DNA from: Choristocarpus tenellus KU-1152
Lineage: Eukaryota > Phaeophyceae
Direction: 5' to 3'
Assembly: GCA_964200185.2 (NCBI GenBank)
Contig: CAXNAD020000273.1
Span: 1-22,888, forward strand
Length of the DNA: 22,888 bases
Positions 1 through 11,200 of this stretch are shown here, piece by piece. A program made the position numbers and the translations under genes. The first letter of the stretch is position 1, and the number at the start of each line of letters is the position of its first letter. The notes under the pieces are model-generated. The model was not told the DNA's origin. It ran no database searches and worked only from the letters and a program-made list of their open reading frames with translations.

Positions 1-1741
1 CCCCCCAGATACTTTGGTTCTATAGATGTTTATTGTAGAGAATGCAACAACAATACTAAAGATTATTGTTTGTCGTGGAATTGTATTATTGGGACTGATG
101 TGAGCAAAATCAAGGAATGAATTTGCACGAGGAACATCTTTTTAATTAGGGTGTTATCACATTTTTATAAAGATCGGACTGTTTGTGAATTACGCTCTTT
201 CATCATTTTTTATGTAACGTTTGGCGTCTTGCACATATTTCGAGCAGCCATCTCAGTCTGTTAATGACATCTCAGTGCACTGTTCTTAGTGATGTTGCTG
301 ACCAGAGACAAAGGACCTGGCCTTCCCTCATCACCCAAAAGTGGTGGTTTACATCATCTAAGTATCTGTGAACACAGGCGGCCTTGTGATCTCTTGATTT
401 CCTGAGCAGAGCACAATCCTTAATGCCATGAAATGATTGCAGTCTGCTGTGCAGTACATTTATTAAATGAATGGCAAGGTCTCTCTGAGCTCTGAGCACG
501 AAGGCCTTCAACTAGAGACCTTGTTGCACACCACTGACCACGGCATCACATATGGTCTGTTTGCAATAGTTGAAGATTCAGTGTTAAACGGATGAAATAG
601 TTCAACGGCAGTTACAGTTAAGTAACTTTCATCACTCGACTTGTCCGCAAGATGAATGGAGACATGTAACAAATGATGAAGAGAACCTCACTGGATATGA
701 AAGCACCCCTTGTCCATAGTGGTAACTATTTCATTAGACTCTTGACCCCTCATGTTGACTTTATTCAACAAATACATATCTTACCTCCTATTTGTGCCAA
801 TTTCTATGGTATCTCCCATGATTGGTAGACTGACCAGGTGATATCGGTATTGTGCTTGATCGATGTATTAATCAAAGCACGTATCTGTTGATCACTATCC
901 TGAACACATGTACCTACAACCCTATCTCTAAAGATGTGCTCTACTCCATTTTGTATCAGAGTGGTGGACCAGGCAGGGCCTGACCGATTCCTGTGATCTT
1001 CCCCTCATTTCCAAACCCCTTTCATAGTCCTCAGTAGTACAGCTGTTGAAATATCTATTTCTTGTTGCATGATACAATACGACCATTGTACAGGAAGAGC
1101 TTTACCACAAGCGATGCATACTCCATTGTTGTGTTCATGTGTTGCATTGGATGTCACTTATTTCCCCTCCATGTTGCACATAGATTGACCCAAGTATAGA
1201 AAAAGGTAGCTATACAGGTGCAATGTATCTTTTTGTTGACCAGAGATTGGAAGCAAAATGGCACAACTGCCTGTCGGAAGATGACAATTAGGGGGGCCTT
1301 CAACAGGGAATGCGGTGAGCTGACCCATATTTCTTATATGTCGAATTGAAGATGATATCTACGAGATGTGAGCACAGCTGCACAGTCAGCAACACCTTAC
1401 CCAATTTATTTTTGGCAATTATCATCAATGGAGCTCTATCTACACTCTACACTGTATTAGGCACATTCTCAAGTCACAGCTCTTGACAGTCTTCAGAACT
1501 GGAATTCAACAAGCTATAATCAAGTTGGTAGCTCGAATATGTGGGACCCTCTGTGAGATTTAAAAAATGAACAAAATATGGTCAATCAACAGCTTCCCCT
1601 TCATGTACACAAGCTTTTTAAAAATTCTTTCCAGCACAATCTGGTACACTCAACACCTGCTCTGTAGAATGTTGCATGACCTCTTACATACCATTACACT
1701 CGGCTTTGGGGCAGAAAAAAAAAGTAGTAAAATTGCACCAT
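1..1741. other. Non-coding flank downstream of the CCA-enzyme gene
   Basis: I see no convincing gene here. It is AT-rich, with stops in all frames and only short ORFs. The one ORF that stands out, on the minus strand at 272-511, is listed separately. The stretch immediately below 1742 is the presumed 3' UTR of the minus-strand CCA-adding enzyme, whose stop codon is at 1742-1744. I could not pick a poly(A) signal with confidence. Confidence 0.5.
272..511 (-). other. Doubtful 79-codon ORF, possible terminal exon of an unknown gene
   Basis: The frame opens directly after a TAG that also looks like a splice acceptor (CTCTAG, then TTGAAGG). It runs 79 codons to a stop at 272. It has no ATG near its start, so if real it would be a last exon. 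The peptide is rich in H, R and L (for example QRDLAIHLINVLHSRL) and resembles no family I know. I found no upstream exon between 512 and 1741 on this strand. It may be a chance ORF or a gene remnant. Confidence 0.15.
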
Positions 1742-4700
1742 TTAACGTGCAGGTGGCATTTGGATTCCCCCAGAAGCCAGTTTATTAGCCAGGTGCTCCT
1801 TGCATTCCTCAGCAGTACCATCTGGATGCTCGAGCTGCCACAGAACCTTGAGCAACAGGGAGGCAGCAACACAGTCAAATGAGGTACTTGAGGGGAGGTG
1901 GATGATGCCTTTTCAGTTTTCAGATGAATTTGAAAGGAAATATATGCACAGCTCTTCATGAACCTATCGTATGCTCCTCGATCCATGCCCCCAACACCCA
2001 GCACCAAACATGCACCTGCTCATCCAGCACCGTTCGCACCCCAGGCCCCTTGGGAACTTTGAGGTCATTGATGATGGATGTTCCCTTGGGTGCAAAGAAC
2101 AGTGCAAAGAACATTTGTGAGGTTAGACAGGAGAGGATCAAGTAGTAGAGTACAGGAATGTCAACAACATATGATGACCTTTCTCATCTCCATACCACAT
2201 CAGACCAGTTGTTGGTGGGGAGGAGAGCTTTCCTCTATAGACTTCCAGTAGACTACTGAGAGAAGTACAACCACCTGGGGTACGTCATGCACAGGAAGAA
2301 CTGATTATTAATACTCTAAGGGATTTCACATGGTTAGCAGATGAGTAGACATCTATACACTGCAGAGAGGAAACAAGCATTACGTGCTGCAAAGTGGAAG
2401 TCAATACAACCTGTGTTATCCAGCACTAAATATCAGGGCATCACAACGGGAAGTGGGTGGGGGAAATCCTCACAACAATATGCTATGCCCCTTGAATCAG
2501 TCCTTTTTGACAGGCACTTACAGCAAGAAGAGGTTTTATAGCCCATGCCTCTCCCAGTCCCATGTTGAAAATAGCCTCCCTCAGTCCCTCATGCTTGGCC
2601 ACCACTTGGTTTTCCTGATCCAAGGCTCCCACCTCCAATTCCACGCAATTGCTAGAGTCACTGCTTCCCCTCGATAACTCAATGGCACAGTTAAGGTATA
2701 TGCATGTTTGCCACAGCTGAAGACCCTTTGCCTGTACAGAAAAAAATAGAGTTTTGGTGATGTAGACGGCGCAACATGTACTGCAGGGGAGATAAAACAG
2801 ATGGGTACCATGTACTACCAGCATGGGACTGCTTGAATTGATTCTACACTTGATATAATGGAACAAAACATCCCTCACATGCACTATACACTCCACGCTC
2901 TCAGGGGATGCAATGGTACACCAGAAGCAGCAGCATCTCCTCTCTGATCGATCACATTTTGTTTGTGCACTGCTTCTTAGCAGACGCTGAGTTTTGCTTT
3001 AGCGTGCCATTGAGCCAACATTCACCAAGACAAACAGATGTAAAACAACCACAAAACAAAGCAGACGTACATCTCGAACTGCAAGGCCACAGTCCAACCG
3101 CGAAAGTCCACTCCTGCTTTTGACCTCACTCTCTTCCCTGGTACCAGGAGAATCTGCCAATCTTTGAAAGACAGGCAGGAGCTGCAAGATTTTAGTGACA
3201 TTTTCCCCCTCCTGCACCTTGAGCTGTGCAAAGTAGGAAGGCAAGAGGGGCACAGCCAGAAACAACCAGATAGTGGGCAGTGTCAGTTTGAAAATTAAAA
3301 CAATCATGACGGTGGCAACATAAGTTATAATGGCATGGCATCAATGTACATGTCTCAAATAATATTTGCTACAGGATGAGCTATCCCCAAGAACCATGTC
3401 CCTGTATGTAAGAGACTGCCAACACCACCTACAGCTCAAGGCATTTTGTGGCCTTCTCCCTTCTACAATTAATAGTGGGTGCTCCATTGTGCCCTCTGCT
3501 GCTTCTGCTCACCTTCAGGGACTCCTTCATTACAAAGCTTGGTACCGGTTGCATGTTGCCCTTCTTGTCAGCATACTTCACCACAGCCAGTGGAAGCAGA
3601 GCACAAGAGAAGAACAACTCTTCATGGAGCACATTCTTCTTTTGAATAATTGCAGCATTATTATCCTGGGCGCATAGCAAGGCAGCTGTTGCATGAGCTG
3701 CAGCAATCCCAGCTGTCCAGTTGTAGCCAGTTTCAGGACGGGGTGGACTGCAGGCAGGAGGAGGAGCAAAGATCACCTCCATTAGGCCTAGGTCGCAAAG
3801 GAGGCTCAGGGCTTTGGCCGGCCTAGCCATCTGTTGTGAGGGGTTGGGTTTAAGACAGTGTAGGGATGGGTACAGTAGTGCACCATCCAGAGGATAGAGT
3901 AGGTGATGTCAGCCTGGCTACCATTACAAGAACATGTGGCCTGCAGTGAACACCAACACCAAAACCAACAAATACACTGGGAGCAAGTCACAGCCTTTCT
4001 TTTCAACACAGGCAATCAATGAGTGTGTCAGATAAAAATAGTGAAGTGTGCAACTACCTTTGACTAACCAGCGTCACCACTATGATAAAACAAAAAGTAT
4101 GAAACCAATCGTGTATTCCACTCCAAGGAAGTTGGATGGCACCCATCACAAACATTTGTAGAATAAGAACGGTTCAATCATCATCAGGAGCATGCATGAC
4201 ATGCAGTACACACCTCACTCTTTACACATGTTGTAACAGTAATTGGCTGTATCTGTAGGTAAGCATACTGGCAGGAAGCACTACAACCTGGAGGGAGAAT
4301 ATGTTTGCTTTCTCAAATGCCTCGCCACAGTCATGTTACAATGAATGCAATAGTACAATATACAACTAATAGTACAATAATAATACCAACATACTATCTA
4401 AGCAGCAAATACTATACCAACCTTTCCACTCAGCATACCACAAAGCTCCACCCCAATCCGCTCCCTGCTGACCTTGCTTCCCAGGGCTGTCTGTATATCT
4501 TTGTCTTTTGCTGCAGCAACAAGATCCTGAGGGGGGCAATGGCACACCACAATGGCTATTGTCATCACTATCAGACTTGCTCTACCTGCCTTCTATTCTA
4601 AGTCATCCTTACTGCCCCTGAGAATGAAGAGAGATATGTAGGGGTGGTAGTGCAACACAATACAAGTGAAAACTACTCAAGGTCAAAGGTCACAGGGGTT

Positions 4701-5481
4701 CTTTTCAAAGAGCCCATTAAATGGGAAGCTGCAAGGTACATAACGGAAAAAATCCCTGTAATAATACATGCAACAAATGGCGTTTCTCTTAAGGTTATTC
4801 CTGCTTTTGACTTAGAGCCAAGAAGTCGAACTCACCAGTGTTTCCTCAGGAAGTGATTGCCTGCACATGGGTTGAAAAGTGTTCACTACCTGCATGATAA
4901 AACACTGGCTAGAAGCTTGGGTATAAAAACAAATATGATGGCAACAAAAAAATATATATATAAACAGGGTAGTCCATACGCAGAGAGCCCAATGCCTTTC
5001 TTCCATTGCTAATCCAACTTGAAGTACTCACGACAGTACGACATGCAATGCAAGACACTAACAGAACCAGATATTGCAATCCATAGAATGGTGCATCACG
5101 GCAGCAGTACTCTAGGAAACCCTGCGGTTGAGATAGTGAAGTGAGGCATCATATTGTGTGCCTTGCTGTCCTCACCTCGTGGAGGGAGAAGTCAAACCTT
5201 GCCGAAAAGCGCACACCACGAAGCACCCTCAGAGGATCATCAAGGAAGGTGACCTTGGGGGAGAGGGGGGTCTGGATCACACCTGTGCGTAGGTCATCTA
5301 TTCCTCTGGGTGCAAGTCATTCATTGTGGACAGGGTTAGGGTTTCTGTGATAGGACTGGTAAACAGCATCAACTCTTCAAGGTAAAATGTAGCTCCGAAG
5401 AATGGAGTAGATGGAGAGGGAGTCACAAAGGATGTAGATGAAGGGAATAATTCATCATAGGGCAATGTCAACCAAGAATAT

Positions 5482-5546
<65 letters not shown>

Positions 5547-7566
5547 AGAGAGCATTAGCTTCAAGCACAACAAGAGTATGTCATTTTATGTCACTGGCAA
5601 GGTATGACCCCAAGTTCTTGGGGAGGTAACAAGGTCGGCATTAGTTAGACTCGACCAAATTTTCCTTCTTTATAGTATGATTGAGGTTTCCCAGGTGCTG
5701 GAACATAGGGCATCTATGTGATTGTGTGCTTGAGGATATAGTGGACGATGAAAGAGACACCAGGAGGCGTTTTATTGGCATACCTGCCTGTCAGGTCTTC
5801 AACTTTACCAGTGTTGACGTTGTAAAAGAGGGCATTCACAGTGAAATCTCGTCGCAGGGCATCTTCCTCAGCGGTACCAAACTTGGCCTCTGGGATGCGG
5901 CTGTCCATGCTGCATGATTGGCAAGGAGAAAGTACAAAAATGTCCACGGGCCACATATCAGTCTTTTTCCGTTCCACTCTTCAATATGCACATTTTCGTA
6001 TTGTCCACTTCTTTGTTGATGAAGATGAAAATATTTCAAGCTGCATCAGCTTGTCCGATATAGTGCAGCTAGAGTAAGGTCATTTGAGATGTATTCAACA
6101 AACAGTCTGCTGTAGGCAATGATAACCCACCCTTGTGTCACGAAACATAATTACCACATAGTATCGACAGCACTAAAACCTGTGTCCATCACAGGCCCTA
6201 GTCCCTTTGACCAACACGATGCCCTGAAAGGGCGATTGTGGCCATTTTCATAGGGTAGGTGCATTCCACACCAAGTTGTTCCATAACATGTTGTTCTGAA
6301 TCCTCGACACAAAGGGATAGAAGCAAAGTGGCCCACTACATACCAGAATGTCAAACATTTTGCGACAGTGCCACAGATTAACACAATGAAGCACTAGAAG
6401 TAACAGAACACAAAACAAAGAAACAGACGCAAGCAAGCACATTAGTAAGACCTGTAAGTCTCTGTTCTCAGGTTGACAAGGTCCACCTCAGCACCAATGA
6501 CTTTGAGACGGGCAGTCTGAAGGTGCTTGGATTTCAGAGGGTTTGCCTGACGTGTAGAGCAGTTTAGAGAGTGTGCGGGTTGCATACAGGTCAGAAGTTA
6601 ACACAGAGTTCACGAAAAATAAGCGGGACTTCCTTGCTCACGCTGAAAGATAGAAGGTCGAGGTCCGTCTGGAGTTATCGATAGGATACCTCAAAATATG
6701 TGTGACCGTCGGAAGGCGTGTCATTCACCACAACGTGTAGTTTCGACAGCAAAGTGAACTTATTCAAGAGACTTCCTCATGCAACCACTTACCACAGAGG
6801 TGCTCATACTCTTGTCAGAACTAAACCAGCCACAAACCGAAGATATATGTATTTGTAGTTTGTGTGGCGAGTCTGTGATCCCTAGGCTTACCTTGACGAC
6901 AGCCACCTTCTTTGCATCAATACCCTGACTTAGCAAGTAGGAGTTCACCATCTCAGCAAAGGCTTCTCCAGTTAGATTGTCCAGGGCAATGTCGATGTCA
7001 TCACTCTAAACAAATATACGGCGACACGTGCAGTGGTACGGTGACAGGATAAGCAAGCAAAGTAATTCAAGGGTACTGGGGTTGTGTGTAGTGGCGGCTG
7101 AATAGTCAAAACTATCGTGCACCTCAGCCAAAGAAGAACATACCTTGCGACCGAGCAGCTTATCCCGTACCCATCCTCCAGCCACACGTATAACTGTGTT
7201 CGATGCTTTTGCCTCTACTGTATCGAGCATAAGTTTAAATACTTTGCATTCAAGGTCGGTCAATTCCAAGGCCTCATCCTCTCTTGACAGTCTCGAGGAG
7301 GTCGTACATTGCTCCATGACTAAACAATCAGCGTTATCCTCCTTTCTATCGCTGGTGGGCCGCTTTTGGTGATCAGCTCGATCTGAAAGGGAAGGTTGTC
7401 TCTCACGCTTCATCCTTGATATTGGTTGTAATGCGTTGCTTTTGTGTAGAGATGTGGTGACGGTGTGACGGTATGTTTCAAGACTTCCTATTTTCTTTGT
7501 ACCGTTACAAACTGAGCCGGTACCGGCAATCGTTTTCCATCCCAACCACATCCATCCCATCCCCAC
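1742..7566 (-). CDS. TRNT1: CCA-adding tRNA nucleotidyltransferase, 11 exons
   Basis: Adds or repairs the 3' CCA of tRNAs using CTP and ATP. Exons, in transcript order: 7566-7144, 7005-6892, 6546-6452, 5909-5784, 5305-5176, 4526-4422, 3830-3513, 3223-3071, 2731-2522, 2084-2016, 1846-1742. All phases agree, giving 1,848 nt and 615 aa. Class II motifs are intact: motif A GGWVRDKLLGRKSDDIDIAL (residues about 130-149; metal-binding D144 and D146), motif B RRDFTVNALFY (230-240), motif D DDPLR (275-279, nucleotide selection) and motif E KVSRERIG (314-321). The C-terminal helical part matches eukaryotic enzymes (GLGEAWAIKPLLAG, VPKGPGV, WQLEHPDGTAEEC). There are two possible starts. ATG at 7566 adds 51 residues rich in K, R, S and T, suggesting a mitochondrial presequence. 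ATG at 7413 begins MKRERQPS and would give a 564-aa form. Acceptors of exons 10 and 11 end in AAG, which is unusual, but the joined protein matches the family there. The gene is head-to-head with the small gene at 7607. Confidence 0.95.
5488..5552. repeat. (GA)n microsatellite in intron 4 of the CCA-enzyme gene
   Basis: A pure GA run of about 53 bp (5488-5540) is followed by an imperfect tail with GGAGGGAGAG. It lies in the intron between the exons ending at 5784 and starting at 5305 (minus strand). In the transcript it is therefore a long CU polypyrimidine tract, roughly 185 nt upstream of the 3' splice site at 5306. Such tracts vary in length and can bind polypyrimidine-tract proteins; any splicing role here is inference. 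It also creates meaningless Leu-Ser and Arg-Glu repeat ORFs. Confidence 0.95.
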
Positions 7567-7606
7567 TTGACTTTTCTACTAAAACTGTAAGTGCACTGAT
7601 ATCGCC
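7567..7606. promoter_or_regulatory. Very short bidirectional promoter interval
   Basis: Only 40 bp separate the outer ATG of the minus-strand CCA enzyme (7566) from the ATG of the plus-strand small gene (7607). No TATA box is evident. Transcription start sites of the two genes must lie inside this gap or inside the opposing gene. If CCA-enzyme transcripts start below 7566, the second ATG at 7413 would be used, leaving about 190 bp between starts. The regulatory role is inferred from gene arrangement only. Confidence 0.5.
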
Positions 7607-8051
7607 ATGAGTGGCGAGCGTGCTTCTCAGCCACCCATCTCAAAGGCTCCTGTATTTCAAGAAGTCAAGTCTCCTGAGCCTCAACGTGTTGAGCAATTAC
7701 GACGGGCGGTGGAAATTGGAGAAAGTGGTCCCGGATCGTCCGAGTGTGTTGATGAGCAGGTGATGATTGAATATGCCCTGTTGAGGTATGCGTGAGTGAC
7801 ACTTTGAGCCCGAGATTGACTGGTATATCCTCGAGTAGCTATACCGTGGGATATGTCTTTCGGATGGCAGCCCTGTCCTCAGCTGCGAGCAACTAAAGAG
7901 TCATTCCTAGGCCACGTGAGTTGATAGAGTGGTAACTCAATACAAATCGATATTTAGGGAGTTGCTACTAAAGAACACAAATTTGAAATGGCATCGAATG
8001 TTACTGGAGAGATTGCCGAGTACAGCGGAGGAGCTGTTGAGAATGGAATAG
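7607..8051 (+). CDS. Unrecognised small protein, about 92 aa, two exons
   Basis: Exon 1 starts at ATG 7607. It ends at 7791 before GTGAGT, or at 7785 before GTATGC; both give the same phase. Exon 2 runs 7958-8051 after an acceptor TATTTAG and stops at TAG. Joined with the stronger donor it gives 92 aa; with the other, 90. The first 45 residues are polar and probably disordered (MSGERASQPPISK). The rest looks like one or two amphipathic helices (MIEYALLRYAELLLKN, then WHRMLLERLPSTAEELLRME). I know no family that matches. It has no signal peptide or membrane segment. It is head-to-head with the CCA-enzyme gene and 186 bp upstream of the next gene's ATG. Evidence that it is real: consistent splice phases and a native-looking helical sequence continuous across the junction. 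It could instead be the 5' end of a larger gene if exon 2 has an unseen donor. Confidence 0.6.
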
Positions 8052-8237
8052 TTATAAGTGAAAGGGCGTGAATCTTGGGCACTGCGCCTCACAGAAAATG
8101 GCATTTCTCCTACTTTTGGAGCCCATCCGTCCACGACGCCTTCAATGAAAACAGGTTCTGTGAATTTCGGCACCTTCCCGTGCCACTTAACCAGTGATTG
8201 TGGAGCACTCCTATCTTTCTCGATACGTCTCCTCATC

Positions 8238-11200
8238 ATGGCGCCTGAGACTGAAGACATGCAGTATGTCCTACTCAACCGCAGACCCAGATCCAGCCTC
8301 GAACACAGTAGCCAACCAGACCTGACGATCCCAACCCACGGTTTGATCTCGTCCAGAATTTGCTATTGAGCAAGTCACTAAATGGATTCTGGCGAACCCA
8401 GTCTCAGCTTGAAAAGGGTGGAACAGATAAGGTGGCCATCGTTAAGGGGGCGCGGTTGGCATCCCAAGCTTGTCTGCAGACGGACAGGGTATGGACCAAT
8501 GCCTCAGATCTGCTGAGGTATATACTGCATTTTATAATTAGAGGAAAGATCATTCATTTTTCTGCTATTTGGTCTGAGCATTTGGCCTGTTGTTGAGTTG
8601 GGGCGAATTTGCATGAGGGGTTGATAGTATGGTATACACGCTTGGAGCTTGAAGTACGTTGTATATCTTAACAGATGCTGAGGTATGTACTGCATTTGAT
8701 GATTTGAGTAACACGATTGGTTTTGCTCCTGTGTTGTCTGAGCAATACGCTTTTCATCATGAGTTGAGGCTTCCACGGGAGGATAGATGCCATGGTATAC
8801 GTACGACGTATGTATGACCTGGATCGTAATTCTGATAATACCATCATTTGGAAGGAGTTGCGGGCATATTGGAGGAACTGTAAGGGTCCGAACAGAAAGG
8901 AAAGACCCATCTCCTTGTTTGGAGTTATGGCTCATTCCTTGGCATGTTGTCTTTGCTGTCATGTGGTGTTCTGGTCTGTGTTACGCACTATCTCGTTTCT
9001 TTTTTCTGATTGTGTCATGTACTTGGTAACTACTTCATGTACAGTTGTACCATACATGTGCATAGGTGGTTCTCGTAACTTGTGCAATGCTTCCTTGCAG
9101 TGGGCACCAATGGTTGAGTAGAGTGTACACTCATTTAGTCGTTGCTCTTTCAGATGTTACCTGGGAACAGTGGTGCTGCATTGTGGGAAGTGGTAAACTA
9201 TCCATTTTATCATTCACTATGACCTCAACATTAAAGTGCATATATACTACTAACCCCCAACACCACACCAATACTGCTCAGGTGGCTCTGTACAGTGCAT
9301 ATGCAAAGTCTGACGGAGGCAATGGAGCCCCTGAAGACCCATGCTACACAGGCAGCTGTCCGTCCTCGGTCTGCTGCAAGTGCAACATCAGCCCATCGTG
9401 TCTTGCGCTCTGCTCTAGTGGCATTCAATGCCTTCTTGACCAAAAGGCACAAACTGTATCACTCAAGGTGCATACTTTGTGTCTCTTCCTCGTGTCCCCT
9501 TCTAATCTCGTCCTCAAGGAAGTTGGGCTTGCATTCTCCTTGGGAGAGTTTCTTCTCTTCGCCCCCAATTGAATGCTGGATGGGATTAATATTTGTTGTC
9601 CTTATACATTGCGGAGAGGGTGATGTCCCTACTGACCAAGGAGAGATTGTGCAGTTTGCCCTGCTGCATGATTGGCAACTGCATTTAAGGATGCAACTCA
9701 CTGTCTACACTTCAGTTGTGGCTTTTAAATCTCATTCTTCCTTGAATCCATCAAGGCACCACAGGCCGTCAACTCAATGCTGCATAACAATGTGTTGAGT
9801 AGGTAGCAAGGTCTCCCTTTTTGAACACAACCAAGACAATAAGTCAATCGGACAACACAGTCCCCAAGGTATTGGAGGCAGTGAAAATCCCGTATGTAAC
9901 AGAAAAAAAAACTGATGTGTTGTTCATGTGTTGCCTGCATGCTCTCCTGCTCATTTAAATCGCCATCCACTCCTATGTACTCACCCTGCATAGCCTCACC
10001 CGATCTCAGATCACATGTGGAACTCCTTGCAGCAGCAGTAAGAGATGTGTCTGTCATCATCACGAGGTTGAGAAGGGAGTTTGATGGTCGCAGGGCTGGG
10101 GTGGGTGCAGTGCGCTTGCTGGGGACCCTGGCTGTGGCATGCTTTACACCTGTGAACACAAGTGACGCTTCACAAAGCGAGTGGCAGGTGGGTGTTAACC
10201 CTTTAGACTTGACCATGGTTCAAGGCCAAAGGATTGATCAATGAATCCCTATCAGATAGTGCATTGTTGATGGATCTCCTTAAGGATTGTCGATTGATCT
10301 ATCACCTGGAACTGGTAGCAATGGGACTATTTGAAGCTACCCATAATTGTTTTATTGTCTTTACTCCTGCGGCAGCTTGCTTGGCCAACTACTATTTCGA
10401 AGTATTCAGTTCACACCTTTTCAATATTATAGTACTCAAAAGAGAGTGATGCAGGGCTTTTGGCTCTCTACAGTAACGGCCTAATTCTTCTTGTAATTAT
10501 CAGTGCGCATCTATGTAGCATAATTTTATTTCAACATGCAACAGGAGTTGGATGCAGAAAGTGTATCTGAGTGATGTTCTTGACTTGACACATGAGGGCC
10601 TCCACTCCTAATAAGTCTAATTGTGGAATTGCTTCGATATGATTTTATACTAAGGGATGCCAATGTGTGTGAGATTTTGTTCCTGTGGAGTATGTACCTC
10701 TGAAGAATCTGAAGAATTTGGACAGTGCAACAATCAACAATGTCACAGGAAGGTGTAGGTGGCTAGGTGGTACCAGGAGTTGGAGCCCTTGACCTTGGGA
10801 GCATGCTTCCTTGTTTGGAAGCATTGTGAACTAGCTCACTGGTGTAATAGATAGGTACAGGGTATGAGGGGCAAGTGATGAAGACCAAGCAGACAATAAA
10901 TTGATCCTCAAAGAACTAATGTGAATAGTCGATGTATCTTGTTTCTTTTTACATATTGAGGTTGAGCATGGTCTCCCCTCTTTGTTGTTGTTCCAGCACA
11001 TGAATCACCTCATGTCAACTGTGTTTATGGCTTGGTGTGTCATGCAGGGCGTGGCAGAGCTCAAGGCCCAGGGTTGGAAATTTGTTGAGTGCCTCCTGGA
11101 ATGCCTGGGTGTTCCAAAGGATGAAGGAAAAAAATTGCATCTCCACAAACTGCATCCTTTTTCGGAAGCTGTGGGAGCTTTGACCAGGTTTGCTATGAAT

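Noticed and set aside
3366-3677. 103-codon plus-strand ORF
   Set aside because: Antisense shadow of exon 7 of the CCA-adding enzyme.
5298-5573. ORFs encoding Leu-Ser or Arg-Glu repeats
   Set aside because: Translations of the (GA)n microsatellite inside an intron.
7937-8278. 113-codon minus-strand ORF
   Set aside because: Overlaps the second exon of the small gene and the first exon of the EAF-domain gene; no family match and no consistent splicing.
7607-8517. Joining the 92-aa gene and the EAF-domain gene into one
   Set aside because: Exon 2 of the small gene ends in TAG with no good donor before it, and the next chain has its own ATG at 8238 that splices in phase.
8504-8962. 152-codon minus-strand ORF with an internal peptide repeat (MQYIPQ twice)
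   Set aside because: The repeat comes from the tandem DNA duplication in the intron; composition is not protein-like and no splice context supports it.
9066-9572. 168-codon plus-strand Cys-rich ORF
   Set aside because: It overlaps exon 3 of the EAF-domain gene in another frame; the frame joined by matching phase (HMQSLTEAMEPLKTHATQ) is the natural one.
10234-10449. 71-codon plus-strand ORF between exons 4 and 5 of the EAF-domain gene
   Set aside because: No splice sites in suitable phase, no family resemblance; exons 4 and 5 already join in phase without it.
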